From Rhynchopus euleeides (taxonomy: Eukaryota > Euglenozoa > Diplonemea > Diplonemida > Diplonemidae), in the NCBI GenBank assembly GCA_963210315.1, contig OY723307.1, positions 1-64,000 on the forward strand: a DNA stretch of 64,000 nt, in the 5' to 3' direction. This document shows positions 11,190-20,127 of this stretch, in pieces. Position 1 is the first letter of the stretch. Each line of letters begins with the position of its first letter. The position numbers were made by a program, and so were the translations under genes. The notes below the pieces were generated by a model. It searched no databases and was not told the DNA's origin. It saw only the letters and a program-made list of their open reading frames with translations.

Positions 11190-11738
11190 TCACTGCGGCT
11201 CCCGGAACCCCCGCACCCCCATGACGGCTGACCGCCGCATCAGGAGACGCCCTCCTCCCACCCACCACTGCGACACTGCCCTGCCCGGTCGGCGCGCCCG
11301 CCACCTGCGTCTGGGCTGGCGGCCCTTCCGGCGGCGTGTCCCGAAGAGCCACCAGATGCTCAGCTGCGCGCCCCCCAGAAGCAGCCACGGGCTCGCGACA
11401 CCGCACAGTTCCAGCACCCATCCGCCTGCTGCGCCTGCTGCACCATCCATCCATACGAAACCCTCTGCACCCCACGCCGGCAGCAGCCCCATCGGGTCCG
11501 CCACCCCCGCCAGCGCCACCACCATCCACAGCGCTAGGATGCAGGCCTGCGCCACGCTTGGCCACCACGCCACGCGAGCGCGGAGGATCGCCCACTGCGC
11601 TCCGAGCCAGCCCGCGCTCAGCAGGACCGCGCTGCACCCCGGCAAACCCTCCCAGCCACCTGCCTCCGCCTCCACACTCTGTGAGCACCACAGCACCAGG
11701 GAATAGGCATCCCAACTCACAGGACCCACCGCCGTCAC
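11190..11738 (-). CDS. Small membrane-protein-like ORF upstream of the retrotransposon ORF
   Basis: An open frame of 182 codons ends 8 bp before the first usable codon of the reverse transcriptase ORF. It is rich in Trp, Leu, Ala and Gly and shows about three to four hydrophobic stretches (residues ~30-65, ~68-85, ~95-125), followed by an Arg-rich tail (TRRRKGRQPRRRWRARR). The ATG at 11738 lies inside family A, so the native start is uncertain and a start within the element may have been lost. It could be a first ORF of the retrotransposon, a chance reading frame in GC-rich leader sequence, or a remnant of a disrupted gene. I do not recognise it. Confidence 0.3.
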   Translation of the reverse strand: MTAVGPVSWDAYSLVLWCSQSVEAEAGGWEGLPGCSAVLLSAGWLGAQWAILRARVAWWPSVAQACILALWMVVALAGVADPMGLLPAWGAEGFVWMDGAAGAAGGWVLELCGVASPWLLLGGAQLSIWWLFGTRRRKGRQPRRRWRARRPGRAVSQWWVGGGRLLMRRSAVMGVRGFREPQ

Positions 11739-12271
11739 TGCATGCCCCTCTGCCCCGCGTTTCGTTACCTTCTCTGCCAGGTCACGGATCCCCCCTCCAG
11801 GTGCCCTCCCGCCTCATCCCTTTTTACCCCCGTCGTTGCCCGTTTTGGAGCCCCCGATAGGCGGACCCAGGGAGCCTCGTCAAAGTGCCATCCCTACAGG
11901 AGATCGCCCTGGTTTTGGCCCCCATGAGCACCATGGCACCAGTAATCCAGGAAATTTGGCTCCCTGGATCCACCGTCACTGCTATTCTTGTCCTTCTGCA
12001 TTACCTTTCACGCTTATTTGCCTTCGGACTGGGTCATGGGATGGAAGAGGGCGGTCGGGGTCTGGGGAAGTGAGGATGTGTGTCAAGACCTTGTCTCGTT
12101 GTGCCTGGGAGGTTTGGTGGTGGATGGGATGAGACACAGGCCATTGTGCCCAGAGAGCGCATGAGAGAGAGGGATTTGAGGCCCCCCGCCCCCAGGTTCC
12201 CTGCCCACCTGGACGGACCCAAGTGCCTCACACCGGTTCTCTCCCCACCCGGTGGTCCACCTGACGGGCAA
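11680..12271 (+). mobile_element. Family A retroposon copy 3
   Basis: Full-length relative to copy 1 (CTGTGAGCACC ... GACGGGCAAG), with very few substitutions. It lies in the opposite orientation to the reverse transcriptase gene beside it. After GGGCAAGTG the sequence diverges from copy 1 and has no poly(A), so its 3' tail was lost or interrupted here. Confidence 0.75.
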
Positions 12272-12614
12272 GTGGAGACGGCCATGGCCGCACACCGAAT
12301 CCGACAGTCGAACTCAGGTGTACCAGGGGCAGCCTTCGAGCCTTCCAGTCGGAGGTGGTACCTTTTGCAGTATGCTTGCGGGTGTACTTGCAGGTGTTGC
12401 GAGTGATTCGCCACGTGCGCGGCAAGGAATCATCTGTGAAAGGCAAGAGCAAAGGCCAGGGCCCAGCCACCCGCTGGGTGGCCTACTGTGTGCTGAGAGA
12501 CCTGGAATACCAGCCGTACGCAAAATCTGCGTACGCGTACGCAGCGCGATTTTCAGAAAGTGCATACGGCGTACGCGTACGCGTACGCGTACCGTACGGC
12601 CGTACGCTGCCACC
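12272..12614. other. Gene-free spacer with alternating CGTACG tract
   Basis: No supported gene. At about 12523-12605 the sequence is dominated by overlapping GCGTACGC/GTACGCGTAC palindromes, an alternating purine-pyrimidine tract able to form cruciforms or left-handed DNA. It separates two family A copies in inverted orientation. Confidence 0.55.
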
Positions 12615-12749
12615 ACTGCCCTAGGTTTTTTTGCACTTGCCCGTCAGGTGGACCACCGGGTGGGGAGAGAACCGGTGTGAGGCACTTGGGTCCGTCCAGG
12701 TGGGCAGGGAACCTGGGGGCGGGGGGCCTCAAATCCCTCTGCCCTAGGG
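12615..12749 (-). mobile_element. Family A retroposon copy 4, 5'-truncated
   Basis: About 105 bp of the 3' end of family A, in reverse orientation, with a T7 run (poly(A) on the minus strand) at 12625-12631. The word TGCCCTAGG flanks it at about 12616-12624 and 12740-12748, a plausible target-site duplication. Because it is truncated at the 5' side and keeps the 3' end and tail, it supports a retroposon nature for the whole family. Confidence 0.7.
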
Positions 12750-12848
12750 GGGGGGGGGGGATGCAAAGTGCAAGAGGTGGAGCCCGTTTTTAGGTGGAAG
12801 CGTCCAATGCAACACTCAGTACAGAGGCCAAAGAGTATCTTGTAGTAT

Positions 12849-12960
12849 TTTCCAGATCTGCATGCCGGCAGCTCCAGGATTTTCCAGTTCTGCATGCAGG
12901 CAGTTCAAGGATTCTCCAGATCTGCATGCAGGCAGCTCAAGGATTTTCCGGGTTTGCATA
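12849..12960. repeat. Tandem ~36-bp repeat
   Basis: Three units built on TTCCAGATCTGCATGCAGGC followed by AGCTCAAGGA, with single-base variations and a partial fourth unit ending GGGTTTGCATAG. Each carries the palindrome GCATGC. Confidence 0.8.
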
Positions 12961-13023
12961 GTATGATCTACGTCAAACAGGTGGGGAGAGCAACCTTGGC
13001 AGGGGGACTCAAACCCCCCCAGT

Positions 13024-13499
13024 GTGCGCAAGAGAACACGATGCCGACCGTTCCCCGCCCTACCCGCATATCCTTTTGCCTCAGTTAAGGCCCTGGTGAA
13101 GGCTCGGCAACCGCCAAAGGTGGTAAAAAACGAGAAGCTGCCTGACACGCGCAAGGACGTTTTCGCCAAGCACATTTGGTTGCTTGGCGTAGAGTCGTCG
13201 GTCGGACGGGTGTCGCACGCCTCAGGCGTCGGCAGCAAGCGGACGGACGTGGTGGCGGATGTCGGGGTGGCGGCGTGGGCGGCAAAGGCAGGCCAGGTGC
13301 CCCCCCCCTCCGATGTGACATCATTTTGTCACCGTCGGAGACTGTGGTGAGCCGCATCATGCGCGGTCTGATGGATTCCAATCAGGAGGTGTACGACCGG
13401 CTGACGGGTGCCACGGGGCAGTCTGCTCTCGCGCGCGGAGTGGAGCTGGAGGAGCGGGTGCTTCGCGCCCTTGCCCACACGGTGGCAACGTGCGGGTGA
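13024..13499 (+). pseudogene. Coding-like fragment on the plus strand
   Basis: Two overlapping plus-strand frames look protein-like: one with KVVKNEKLPDTRKDVFAKHI (about 13110-13170) and, in another frame from about 13320, SRIMRGLMDSNQEVYDRLTG followed by LEERVLRALAHTVATCG and a stop at 13497-13499. A frameshift or intron near 13310-13340 would be needed to join them. Composition is less biased than the antisense shadows around it. I do not recognise the family. It is the only plus-strand candidate in the window and may be a degraded element. Confidence 0.25.
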
Positions 13500-13811
13500 C
13501 GATGCACAGCACCAGCGGACATCACAAGGCGGTGAGGCGCAACATCGCGTTGCAGAGAGACAGCTGGCAGCCCAGTGGGTTGATGGCTTCTTTGTTAGCT
13601 TGGAATCCTGTTTGCAGAGGTGAGAATGAGAAGCGTGTCGACTTCGCAAAACGCGATGATGCCCACTAAAATAACACAGCAACACTCCTTCGTCTCTGTC
13701 GCAGCACACACGGGGCGTCCCCAAGAAAAGGACCTGTGGGTGTCCGCGTGTGTTTGTTGTGCCGTGAGCTCCAAACCTCCAGGTATGTGATTGCGAGAAA
13801 GAAGGGGCGGT

Positions 13812-13925
13812 GGGTGGGGTGGGGTGGGGTGGGGTGGGGTGGGGTGGGGTGGGGTGGGGTGGGGTGGGGTGGGGTGGGGTGGGGTGGGGTGGGGTGGGGT
13901 GGGGTGGGGTGGGGTGGGGTGGGGG
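13812..13925. repeat. (GGGGT)n array, about 23 units
   Basis: An uninterrupted pentanucleotide array with G-rich plus strand, 80 bp from the end of the VIPER-like element. A shorter array of the same unit lies beyond the element's other end (17307-17351). It is a strong quadruplex-forming sequence. Confidence 0.95.
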
Positions 13926-13974
13926 GGAGTCTTGCTCGGTCAGAGGATACAAAGGAGATAGGGGGAGGGGGAGG

Positions 13975-15453
13975 TCAGTTCATCCAGTTCTGCTGTAGTA
14001 TCAGTTCGCGTGCGGAGGGGCTGGAGCGGGGAACTCCAGCCCCCCCGCACACAGACCGGGGAAGGGCTCGCACTGTTTTGTTGAGGGCCATCGCCTCGAG
14101 AATGTTAATGTGCAGCTGGGACTCGGCTGCGGTCCACGAGTCACCAATGACCTGCATTTCTTGTGTAAAGGAATCTATTAAGACGCCACCCCAACCCTTG
14201 AGGGAGGCGTCAACAAAGCAAGTAAAAGACGGGGGTGTGGACTGAATAACTCTTCTGTGGGGGGGAACACGCGCAACCCCCACACACACACACCACTGTC
14301 GCAACTCCCGGCAGACCGATGGGGGGATCCGCACGGGGTCAGGCGGCCGAAGGACCGCCCGGTTCAAAAAATTAGTCACCCGGCGGAGGAACTTGATCCC
14401 AAACCAGAACCTCCCCGGGGACACTCCCGAAATGGCGCTGGCGTGGAGCAACCTTCCACCCAGCGACTCCAGCTCACCAGCCGTCACCCTCTGCCAGTCC
14501 ACGCTGTCCAGCTTCGCCATCAGCCTGTCCGACGGAGACACGGTCTGGGCAGCATGGTCGAATGCCACCCCGAGAAACTCGTAGACCGTCGCCGTGTCCA
14601 CCGAGTCAGACGGCTTCCATGTCGCAGCGCACGCCGCAGCCACCTTGTCCATCTGCCGCGTCGCCACTTCGACACTGGTGCGGGGGCCGGTCAGACGCAC
14701 GTTGTCGATCCAGACGTCGACCCCCACCTCAGGCGCAGTGCAGAACTCCTGGCGGACGTAGTCCCGGTGCCCACCCACAACAGCAGCCAAAGTGTGCATC
14801 AGCTCGGGCGCACAACAGTGGCCCATGGGCAACCTCAGCAGCTCATACCAGTCCCCCGACTCGTCAGCGAAGCGAAAGAACCTCCGTGCAGGCGCAGGGA
14901 TGGGGATCTGATAAAACCCGCACTTGAAATCCCGCGCCGACCCACACTCCGCAAACACCGCGTCGAGGTACCCCGAGATGTGCCCCAGGGGGACGTGAGC
15001 CGTGTAGGACTCCTCCAGATCGTCGTTTGCCTGCTTGGTCCAGAGGATGAACCTCTGCCGCAACCCCGACGGCTTCTCCTCCATCACAGTGAAGGGCACG
15101 CACAGGGAGGGGCCCGGGCCCGACGCAGGTCCAGCCACTCCGTTCTCCACCAGCAGCTCCGCATGCTTCTGTTGTAGATGCGAGGGGCGGGAGCGCCCCT
15201 CAGAGGGAGAAGGTGTAGAAGTGCCCGGCGGGGGTGCATCAGGGAACGTCAGCCGCCACACCTCGTCGAACCTGCGCCTCACAGTGGCGGTCATCCTCGC
15301 CCGCAGCGCCTCGACGTCCATCTCCGCCACAGAAGACACATGCAGGGGCGCACGGCGCTCCTCCTCCGTCGCCGGCAGCCTCGACTGGTGCGCACGCCGC
15401 GTCATCGAGTGCAGCCCCCGCTGCTTGCGGCAAAAGGACTCAGGGTCGGCCAT
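13975..15453 (-). CDS. VIPER/DIRS-like reverse transcriptase-RNase H
   Basis: The protein has 492 residues from the ATG at 15453. That ATG shares one base with the stop of the recombinase gene (TGATG), an arrangement that suggests coupled reinitiation. The RT palm shows ARDFKCGFYQIPIP (D175), LRLPMGHCCAPELMH and the catalytic-box equivalent VDVWIDNV (D246, D250), the Asp-Asn form typical of DIRS/Ngaro/VIPER rather than YxDD. A thumb is followed by an RNase H start, CFVDASLKGWGG (D415) and ILEAMAL (E453). The frame then enters the 28-bp repeat at 14007-14034 and stops soon after, so the last RNase H acidic motifs are missing: the domain is truncated or finished by other sequence. It copies element RNA into DNA; strand completion would need host or partner RNase H. 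Confidence 0.85.
   Translation of the reverse strand: MADPESFCRKQRGLHSMTRRAHQSRLPATEEERRAPLHVSSVAEMDVEALRARMTATVRRRFDEVWRLTFPDAPPPGTSTPSPSEGRSRPSHLQQKHAELLVENGVAGPASGPGPSLCVPFTVMEEKPSGLRQRFILWTKQANDDLEESYTAHVPLGHISGYLDAVFAECGSARDFKCGFYQIPIPAPARRFFRFADESGDWYELLRLPMGHCCAPELMHTLAAVVGGHRDYVRQEFCTAPEVGVDVWIDNVRLTGPRTSVEVATRQMDKVAAACAATWKPSDSVDTATVYEFLGVAFDHAAQTVSPSDRLMAKLDSVDWQRVTAGELESLGGRLLHASAISGVSPGRFWFGIKFLRRVTNFLNRAVLRPPDPVRIPPSVCRELRQWCVCVGVARVPPHRRVIQSTPPSFTCFVDASLKGWGGVLIDSFTQEMQVIGDSWTAAESQLHINILEAMALNKTVRALPRSVCGGAGVPRSSPSARELILQQNWMN
14007..14034. repeat. 28-bp flanking repeat of the VIPER-like element, 3' copy
   Basis: Identical to 17109-17136 (core GCGTGCGGAGGGGCTGGAGC). The next bases, CTCCAGCCCC, form a perfect 10-bp inverted repeat with its GGGGCTGGAG. 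Direct repeats at the two ends fit the split-direct-repeat termini of Ngaro/VIPER-type elements, whose circular intermediate is integrated by the recombinase. Confidence 0.8.
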
Positions 15454-16382
15454 CACAGATGCCGTGTCACCTCCTGCGTCCGCAGCGCCCTCGCCATCTC
15501 CGTGGGGCACCCCCCGTAGCGGATGGTGGTGCTGGAGAGGCCGCTCTCGCCGTGATGCTTCGCGAGGCGGCCCACCAGCATCTCCGACAGATCCGCTCCC
15601 GACGCGATGAGCCCGAAGAGGAAGGTGAGCGCCCCGCGCTTCACGCTGTGGCCCGAGTAGGCCTCCATCCCCGGTGTTGCCCGCCACATCGCCGTCACAT
15701 CTGCCGTCGAAACCGCCGTCAGCCGCTCGAAGGGGCGCAGGCGCGTCACCAGCTCCGCGATGGAGGGGGTCAGGTCCCCGCATATCACCGTCCACTTTGA
15801 GGCTGTGAACGGGTTGGCCCGACGGCCCTTCGGGGAGGTGTGCCAGTCCACTATCACCTCCGTGGGCTGCACCGCGATGAACTGCTCCGATGAGAGGGTG
15901 CACACCTCCCCCCACCGGGCCGCGGTCTTCCACGCCGTCAGCGCCGCCAGTCGGAGATGCGGCTGTTGACACAGCGCCCACGCCACGAGTACCTCCTTCG
16001 GCATCGGCGTCGCCTGCTGCTGCGGAATGGCCCCCCCGGCCGCACGCAGCGCGCTTGCCAGGCTGAGGAGGGGCTGCTGGGCGAGGCCGAGGTGGCGCAT
16101 CGTCCCGGAGAGCGCCTTTGCGTAGGCCAGCATCCCCTGCGGCGACACCCCTGTCGCCAGCACGAACAGCATGGCGGTGTCGGCGTCGACTTCTAGGCCG
16201 TGCTCGTTGGCCCACCGCACCAGCCTTGCCCACAGCAGCTGCCTCTGTGACGAAGTGCTTCGCGCCCACATACCCGCCACCACGGCCTGCAGGCGCTCCA
16301 CGGCCTCCCCGGGGCCGACCTCCACCTCTCCCGTGACGCGCACCGCCACACCCCCGACCCGAGCGGCCACGTGCCGCATCAT
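15453..16382 (-). CDS. Tyrosine recombinase of the VIPER-like element
   Basis: A 309-residue tyrosine recombinase. The family's catalytic residues are visible in order: Arg156 (TAARWGEVCTL), the His-x3-Arg box GHSVKRGAL (H245, R249), His276/277 (LAKHHGESG) and the nucleophile Tyr289 (SSTTIRYGG). The N-terminal ~100 residues are helical and resemble the core-binding domain. It would integrate a circular DNA copy of the element, leaving no target duplication. It lies upstream of RT-RNase H and overlaps it by one base, which is the VIPER gene order and the reverse of classical DIRS. The frame is intact. The gag-like ORF lies just upstream. Confidence 0.88.
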   Translation of the reverse strand: MMRHVAARVGGVAVRVTGEVEVGPGEAVERLQAVVAGMWARSTSSQRQLLWARLVRWANEHGLEVDADTAMLFVLATGVSPQGMLAYAKALSGTMRHLGLAQQPLLSLASALRAAGGAIPQQQATPMPKEVLVAWALCQQPHLRLAALTAWKTAARWGEVCTLSSEQFIAVQPTEVIVDWHTSPKGRRANPFTASKWTVICGDLTPSIAELVTRLRPFERLTAVSTADVTAMWRATPGMEAYSGHSVKRGALTFLFGLIASGADLSEMLVGRLAKHHGESGLSSTTIRYGGCPTEMARALRTQEVTRHL

Positions 16383-16499
16383 CGCCCTCGCAAAGAGTGG
16401 TGTTCTCCCGCTGGCGGCGCCGGATGCGCCTAAGGGCGTTGCGGGCCCTGGCTGAGCGGGGTGGGGTCGAAGGGACGTGTCGGGTGGAGGAGATGTTGT

Positions 16500-16572
16500 T
16501 GAGGTGTTGTTGTAGTTGTTGTCGTTGTTGTTGATGTTGTTGATGCTGTTGATGTTGTTGATGTTGTGGATG
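16500..16572. repeat. GTT/GAT trinucleotide tract
   Basis: An imperfect TGTTGTTGTT / GATGTTGTT microsatellite between the gag-like and recombinase genes. On the coding strand it reads as CAA/CAT-rich, and in another frame it gives a Gln/His run. It probably encodes no element function. Confidence 0.7.
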
Positions 16573-16655
16573 TGGGGGGGGTTGGATGGGCGGCGAGGGG
16601 CGGGGTGTTGTAGAAGCGCGAGGGGGGGGCGGGCCTGGAGCCGGGAGGTGGGCAG

Positions 16656-17231
16656 TCACGCGCGCCCGCCCCCGGCCCTGCCGTTTCCCGGCGCCCTCGC
16701 CGGTGCCTTCGCCACGATGCGCTGCTGGGGGGCTCTGGCGGCGGTGCGGGGGCGTGTGTGTTGTGTCTGGGGGGCGGCCCCCGGGCCCACTGCCGCAGCC
16801 GCTCGCATCACAGGGTGGGCCGTGGCGTCCTCCCTGGCGAGGTGGCGCTCGATCGCAGCTCGCGGCACCCTGTCTCGCACGAAGGCAATCTGGAGCAGCA
16901 CCTGTCGCAGCAGGTGGTTCCCCAGCTCCCTCTGGGGGGTGCGCCCCCAGCCTGCGACGCACGCCGTCGCCAAGATCCAGAGGCGCAATGCCTCGAAGGC
17001 CTCCCCCAGAATGCGCCCCCCGGGGAGATGCAGCGAACCCGACACCCAGCGAGACTCGAGCTGCAGTACCAGGTATTGCGCGTCGGCCTCGATGGCCGCA
17101 TCCCACTCCGCGTGCGGAGGGGCTGGAGCGGGGAACAAAGAGACACAAATCCTGCTGTGAGTTGTGCGGTGTTTCCCCTCAGCCCCCCTTCCAACCTTGC
17201 GTTTTGCAAGTGGTAGTAAAAAGAAAAACAC
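16656..17231 (-). CDS. Gag-like ORF1 of the VIPER-like element, 5' end uncertain
   Basis: A 191-codon frame. Residues ~42-130 look like a helical capsid-type segment (EWDAAIEADAQYLVLQLESR, then ILGEAFEALRLWILATACVA, QRELGNHLLRQVLLQIAFVR), followed by an Ala/Pro/Arg/Gly-rich basic tail. The position before the recombinase gene matches the gag-like ORF of VIPER; there is no sequence motif to prove it. The available ATG (17231) lies outside the 28-bp element boundary at 17109-17136, and no internal ATG precedes the conserved part, so the true start is lost, non-AUG, or fused to flanking DNA. Confidence 0.5.
   Translation of the reverse strand: MFFFLLPLAKRKVGRGAEGKHRTTHSRICVSLFPAPAPPHAEWDAAIEADAQYLVLQLESRWVSGSLHLPGGRILGEAFEALRLWILATACVAGWGRTPQRELGNHLLRQVLLQIAFVRDRVPRAAIERHLAREDATAHPVMRAAAAVGPGAAPQTQHTRPRTAARAPQQRIVAKAPARAPGNGRAGGGRA
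17109..17136. repeat. 28-bp flanking repeat of the VIPER-like element, 5' copy
   Basis: Identical copy of 14007-14034 in the same orientation, defining an internal span of about 3.1 kb. Beyond it the sequence is unrelated on both sides. Confidence 0.8.
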
Positions 17232-17306
17232 GACAGGTCAGATCGCCCGTCCTTCCTCGACCTCACGACTCCCCCCTACGCACCTACGGTGCTCAAACAA
17301 GTTTGT

Positions 17307-17351
17307 GGTGGGGTGGGGTGGGGTGGGGTGGGGTGGGGTGGGGTGGGGTGG
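17307..17351. repeat. (GGGGT)n array, about 9 units
   Basis: The same pentanucleotide as at 13812-13925, same strand, on the other side of the VIPER-like element. Confidence 0.9.
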
Positions 17352-18790
17352 GTCCCTTCGCGGCGTGTTTCTTTTTCCCGCAATGCTGCTGCCATCGGGG
17401 CCGCGGCTTTCCCCCCCCCCTTCCCAGAAAAGCTATCTACTGCTAACACTGGACCAGGTCCAGTGGACACAGAAAAAAACACACAACAAGAACCGACCAT
17501 TGCACATCGGCCTTTCCCGCTTCTGAAACACGTGTGCAACAGTGCGTGGTGTGAAGAAGCCCCCTGGTTGCTTTTGTCCACCAACCGCAACAAAAGCACT
17601 TTCCAGAGCAAAACACACGCGCCACTGCTGCACGAAAAGGTGGCAGCCAGCAAGCGGGAAAACCGCGAGAGGCAGGTGGAACACACACCAAAAGAGTCCG
17701 GGTTTTGTTTGTGCCCACGAGCGGCAGTGTGCTGTGGCCCCTGCGAAGGGCATTGCTGTGAATACGTGGTTTTGTGTTGCTCTCTCAAAACACACTGCGC
17801 GCGGGGACGCTCCCACTGACTCTTTCGTTGTGACAAGCAAGCTTGTTTGGGTAAAAAAGACAAGGGGGAAAAAGAGGAAGCAGAAACGAGAAGACATAAG
17901 AAGAGGAGGAGCTCAAACAACGTAAACCTGTTTGCACAGGAAGTCGTTATTGATACATCATCTGTGTTTGTCCCACGCATAAGCTAGGGTTGGCGGAAAG
18001 CAGAAAGGAACAGTGTTGCTCGCTCTGCTTCGAGCTTCCTGCCCTTTCTGCCCTTTCTGCCTTTTCGTGTTTGTTTGTTTGTCGCGCCTGTTGCAACAGC
18101 GGCAAGAAAAGAGAAAAATTGTCACTCCAGTACAGCCGCTCTTTACTCTACTACTATTCTGTTTGTGGTGCGTTGCCGCTTCCACACACAAATGCCTCAA
18201 CTCCTGTGATGGGGGAGGCGAGTTGTGTGCGGAGCACGTTTGGCTTGGTGGAGTGACATTTTCTGCTCTCTTGTGACAAGTGTGCGTGAAAAGAAAAGGT
18301 ATGAGATGCACTGAGCCGCATGTGCTCAGACACCCTTGCACAAACATTATAAAATATTACAGTGTAAGGTACCTACAGTAAGAAGCTACATTTCGCAGGC
18401 GTAAAGACCCGTCCTGCACCCTCGGAAGAAGATCCCCCAGAGAGGGGGAGAGGGAGCGGGAGAGAGCTGGGGGCAAGTGCCGGGAGGGAACATGGCATGT
18501 CACGTTGTGCTGTGGCCGGGCCGCCTCGTGTGCAACGACAACTGCCGCATATGACACACACCCAGCAAGTCAGCAGCCTACTGACACAGCGTGCATGATT
18601 CTCTGTTCCCGTTCCCCTTCCCTTGACCCCACGCAGCGAAGAGAAAGAACGAAAAGAAAGCACACCGAACCGCGCGTGCTCTGAAGACACCGAAATCAGA
18701 AGAGCCGGACGACTGGGTCGGGCCGCGGAAAGGCACAAAAAACAAGGGGCGTGAAAAAGAGGCAGGGGCCCTGCCATCATCCTCTATGCA
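17352..18790. other. Gene-free segment
   Basis: I see no supported gene on either strand. Base composition is nearer 50 percent GC than in the genes, with CTTT/GTTT-rich patches at 18040-18090. Predicted frames here are short and on both strands at once. Confidence 0.5.
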
Positions 18791-18791
18791 T

Positions 18792-20033
18792 ATACCGTAT
18801 ACCTACCCCCCCCCGTGTTTAAGTCCCCTATCCATATGATGTGTTTAAGTCCCCTCGGCGGCCAATTTTCCCGAAGGGACTTAAACACCCCGGTCTAGTA
18901 GTTTGGTTGGGGGGCATTTTTTCTCGATTTTTCCAGGTGTCCGTTGGCGGACCACCAGGATGTGAGGCACGTGTGGAGGCCAGGGAGGGAGCCTGGGGGC
19001 TTCGGATACCCGCACGTGGCCCGGACTGCCCCGCAGGGGGCAGTCCGGGTCACGTCGCTCGTCCTCATCCACAGCCTCGCTGTGTGCGATGCAGGTCGTG
19101 CGCCAGCCCCTCTTGTCGCACTGGAGTCGGGAATCAATTCTGCGGCACAGCGGGGCTGCTAGCAGTGGCGAGGGCCGCAGTGTGCCAGTGCTCAGCGCCC
19201 TCGGATCCCCACGCCACCCATACTGCCACCCCCAGCTGGCCCCGCCTGAGCCGTGTGTCCCGTCTCCCAGGGGAGAACGTCGGTTGGCCCAGGGGACATG
19301 CCATCTCCCATGGGACATCTAGCGGAAAGCTTGACACCTCCCAGGGCTGGCATCAACCCCTGAGGCACGACATCTCTTGCGCTTCAGGCCCCCTTGGTTG
19401 CTTGCCCTGCAGCTTTGGCAGCCTGACCACCCCAAGTCAGTGGTTATGGGCAGTGCTTGGCAGAGTAGGGTGGCTCTGAAGTAGTGTGAGAGGCAAAGGG
19501 GTTTGAGGCCCCAGCACCCAGGTCCCCAGAATCTGTCCAGATGTGCCTCGGAATCGATATAATACGGCCTCTTCCCGGTTCCCTCAGGAAACAGGTGGCA
19601 GGCGTGTTTAAGTCCCCTCCGATGTGTTTAAGTCCCCTTGGCCCCGATTTTGACGTTTGGATAGGGGACTTAAACACGGGGGGGGGTAGGTACGTAAATA
19701 TTTTGGAACGTAAATATTATGGAACGTAAATATTATGGAACGTAAATATTTTGGAACGCTGGTGGGTTGGCGTTCCAGATTTTTTTCGTTCCATAATATT
19801 TACAGGGCTTTCTGCGACTCGGGGACTTGGACCAGGTGATCGGACGGCATACAGAGTCCCTGACGGGACCTACTCGTGCACTTTTCGCGCGATTCCTGAC
19901 GCAAGCCGTCCTCACCACCGAGTCCCCAACTGGCCCTGTAAATATTATGGAACGTAAATATTATGGAACGGACCGGCCAAAAATGGGCCCGTTCCATAAT
20001 ATTTACGTTCCATAATATTTACGTATACGGTAT
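18792..20033. mobile_element. Nested inverted-repeat (foldback/MITE-like) element
   Basis: The outermost inverted word is ATACCGTATAC (18792-18802) against GTATACGGTAT (20023-20033). Inside is a perfect 32-bp terminal inverted repeat, 18802-18833 against 19659-19690 (CCTAC, C9, GTGTTTAAGTCCCCTATCC). A second GTGTTTAAGTCCCCT pair lies just within (18840-18855, 18876-18889, 19604-19618, 19624-19638). From 19692 to 20022 a 16-bp unit (GGAACGTAAATATTAT) is repeated in both orientations. The interior 18930-19020 resembles the 3' end of family A. No transposase is visible, so mobilisation would be in trans. Confidence 0.7.
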
Positions 20034-20127
20034 TATAAAAACGGAAAAGCAAGAAAACAACAACAATATGCATGTAACACAAACGAACCCTGCAGCACAA
20101 CAAACATGCATGTGCATGTGTTTCCTC

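Noticed and set aside
2668..12271. Family A copies as long terminal repeats of the retrotransposon
   Set aside because: The copies on either side of the RT gene are in opposite orientations, other copies have poly(A) tails and 5' truncation, and the RT is of the non-LTR type.
13812..13925. GGGGT array as an interstitial telomere
   Set aside because: The unit is not a telomere repeat I can connect with this organism (euglenozoan telomeres are TTAGGG), and it lies inside an element-rich region.
13975..17148. A single 1,057-codon minus-strand frame across the VIPER-like element
   Set aside because: Only its last 492 codons (from 15453) are RT-RNase H. The upstream part is a different frame of the gag-like and recombinase genes and is low-complexity.
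18841..19479. 212-codon plus-strand frame
   Set aside because: It starts in the terminal inverted repeat of a mobile element and has a non-protein-like composition.
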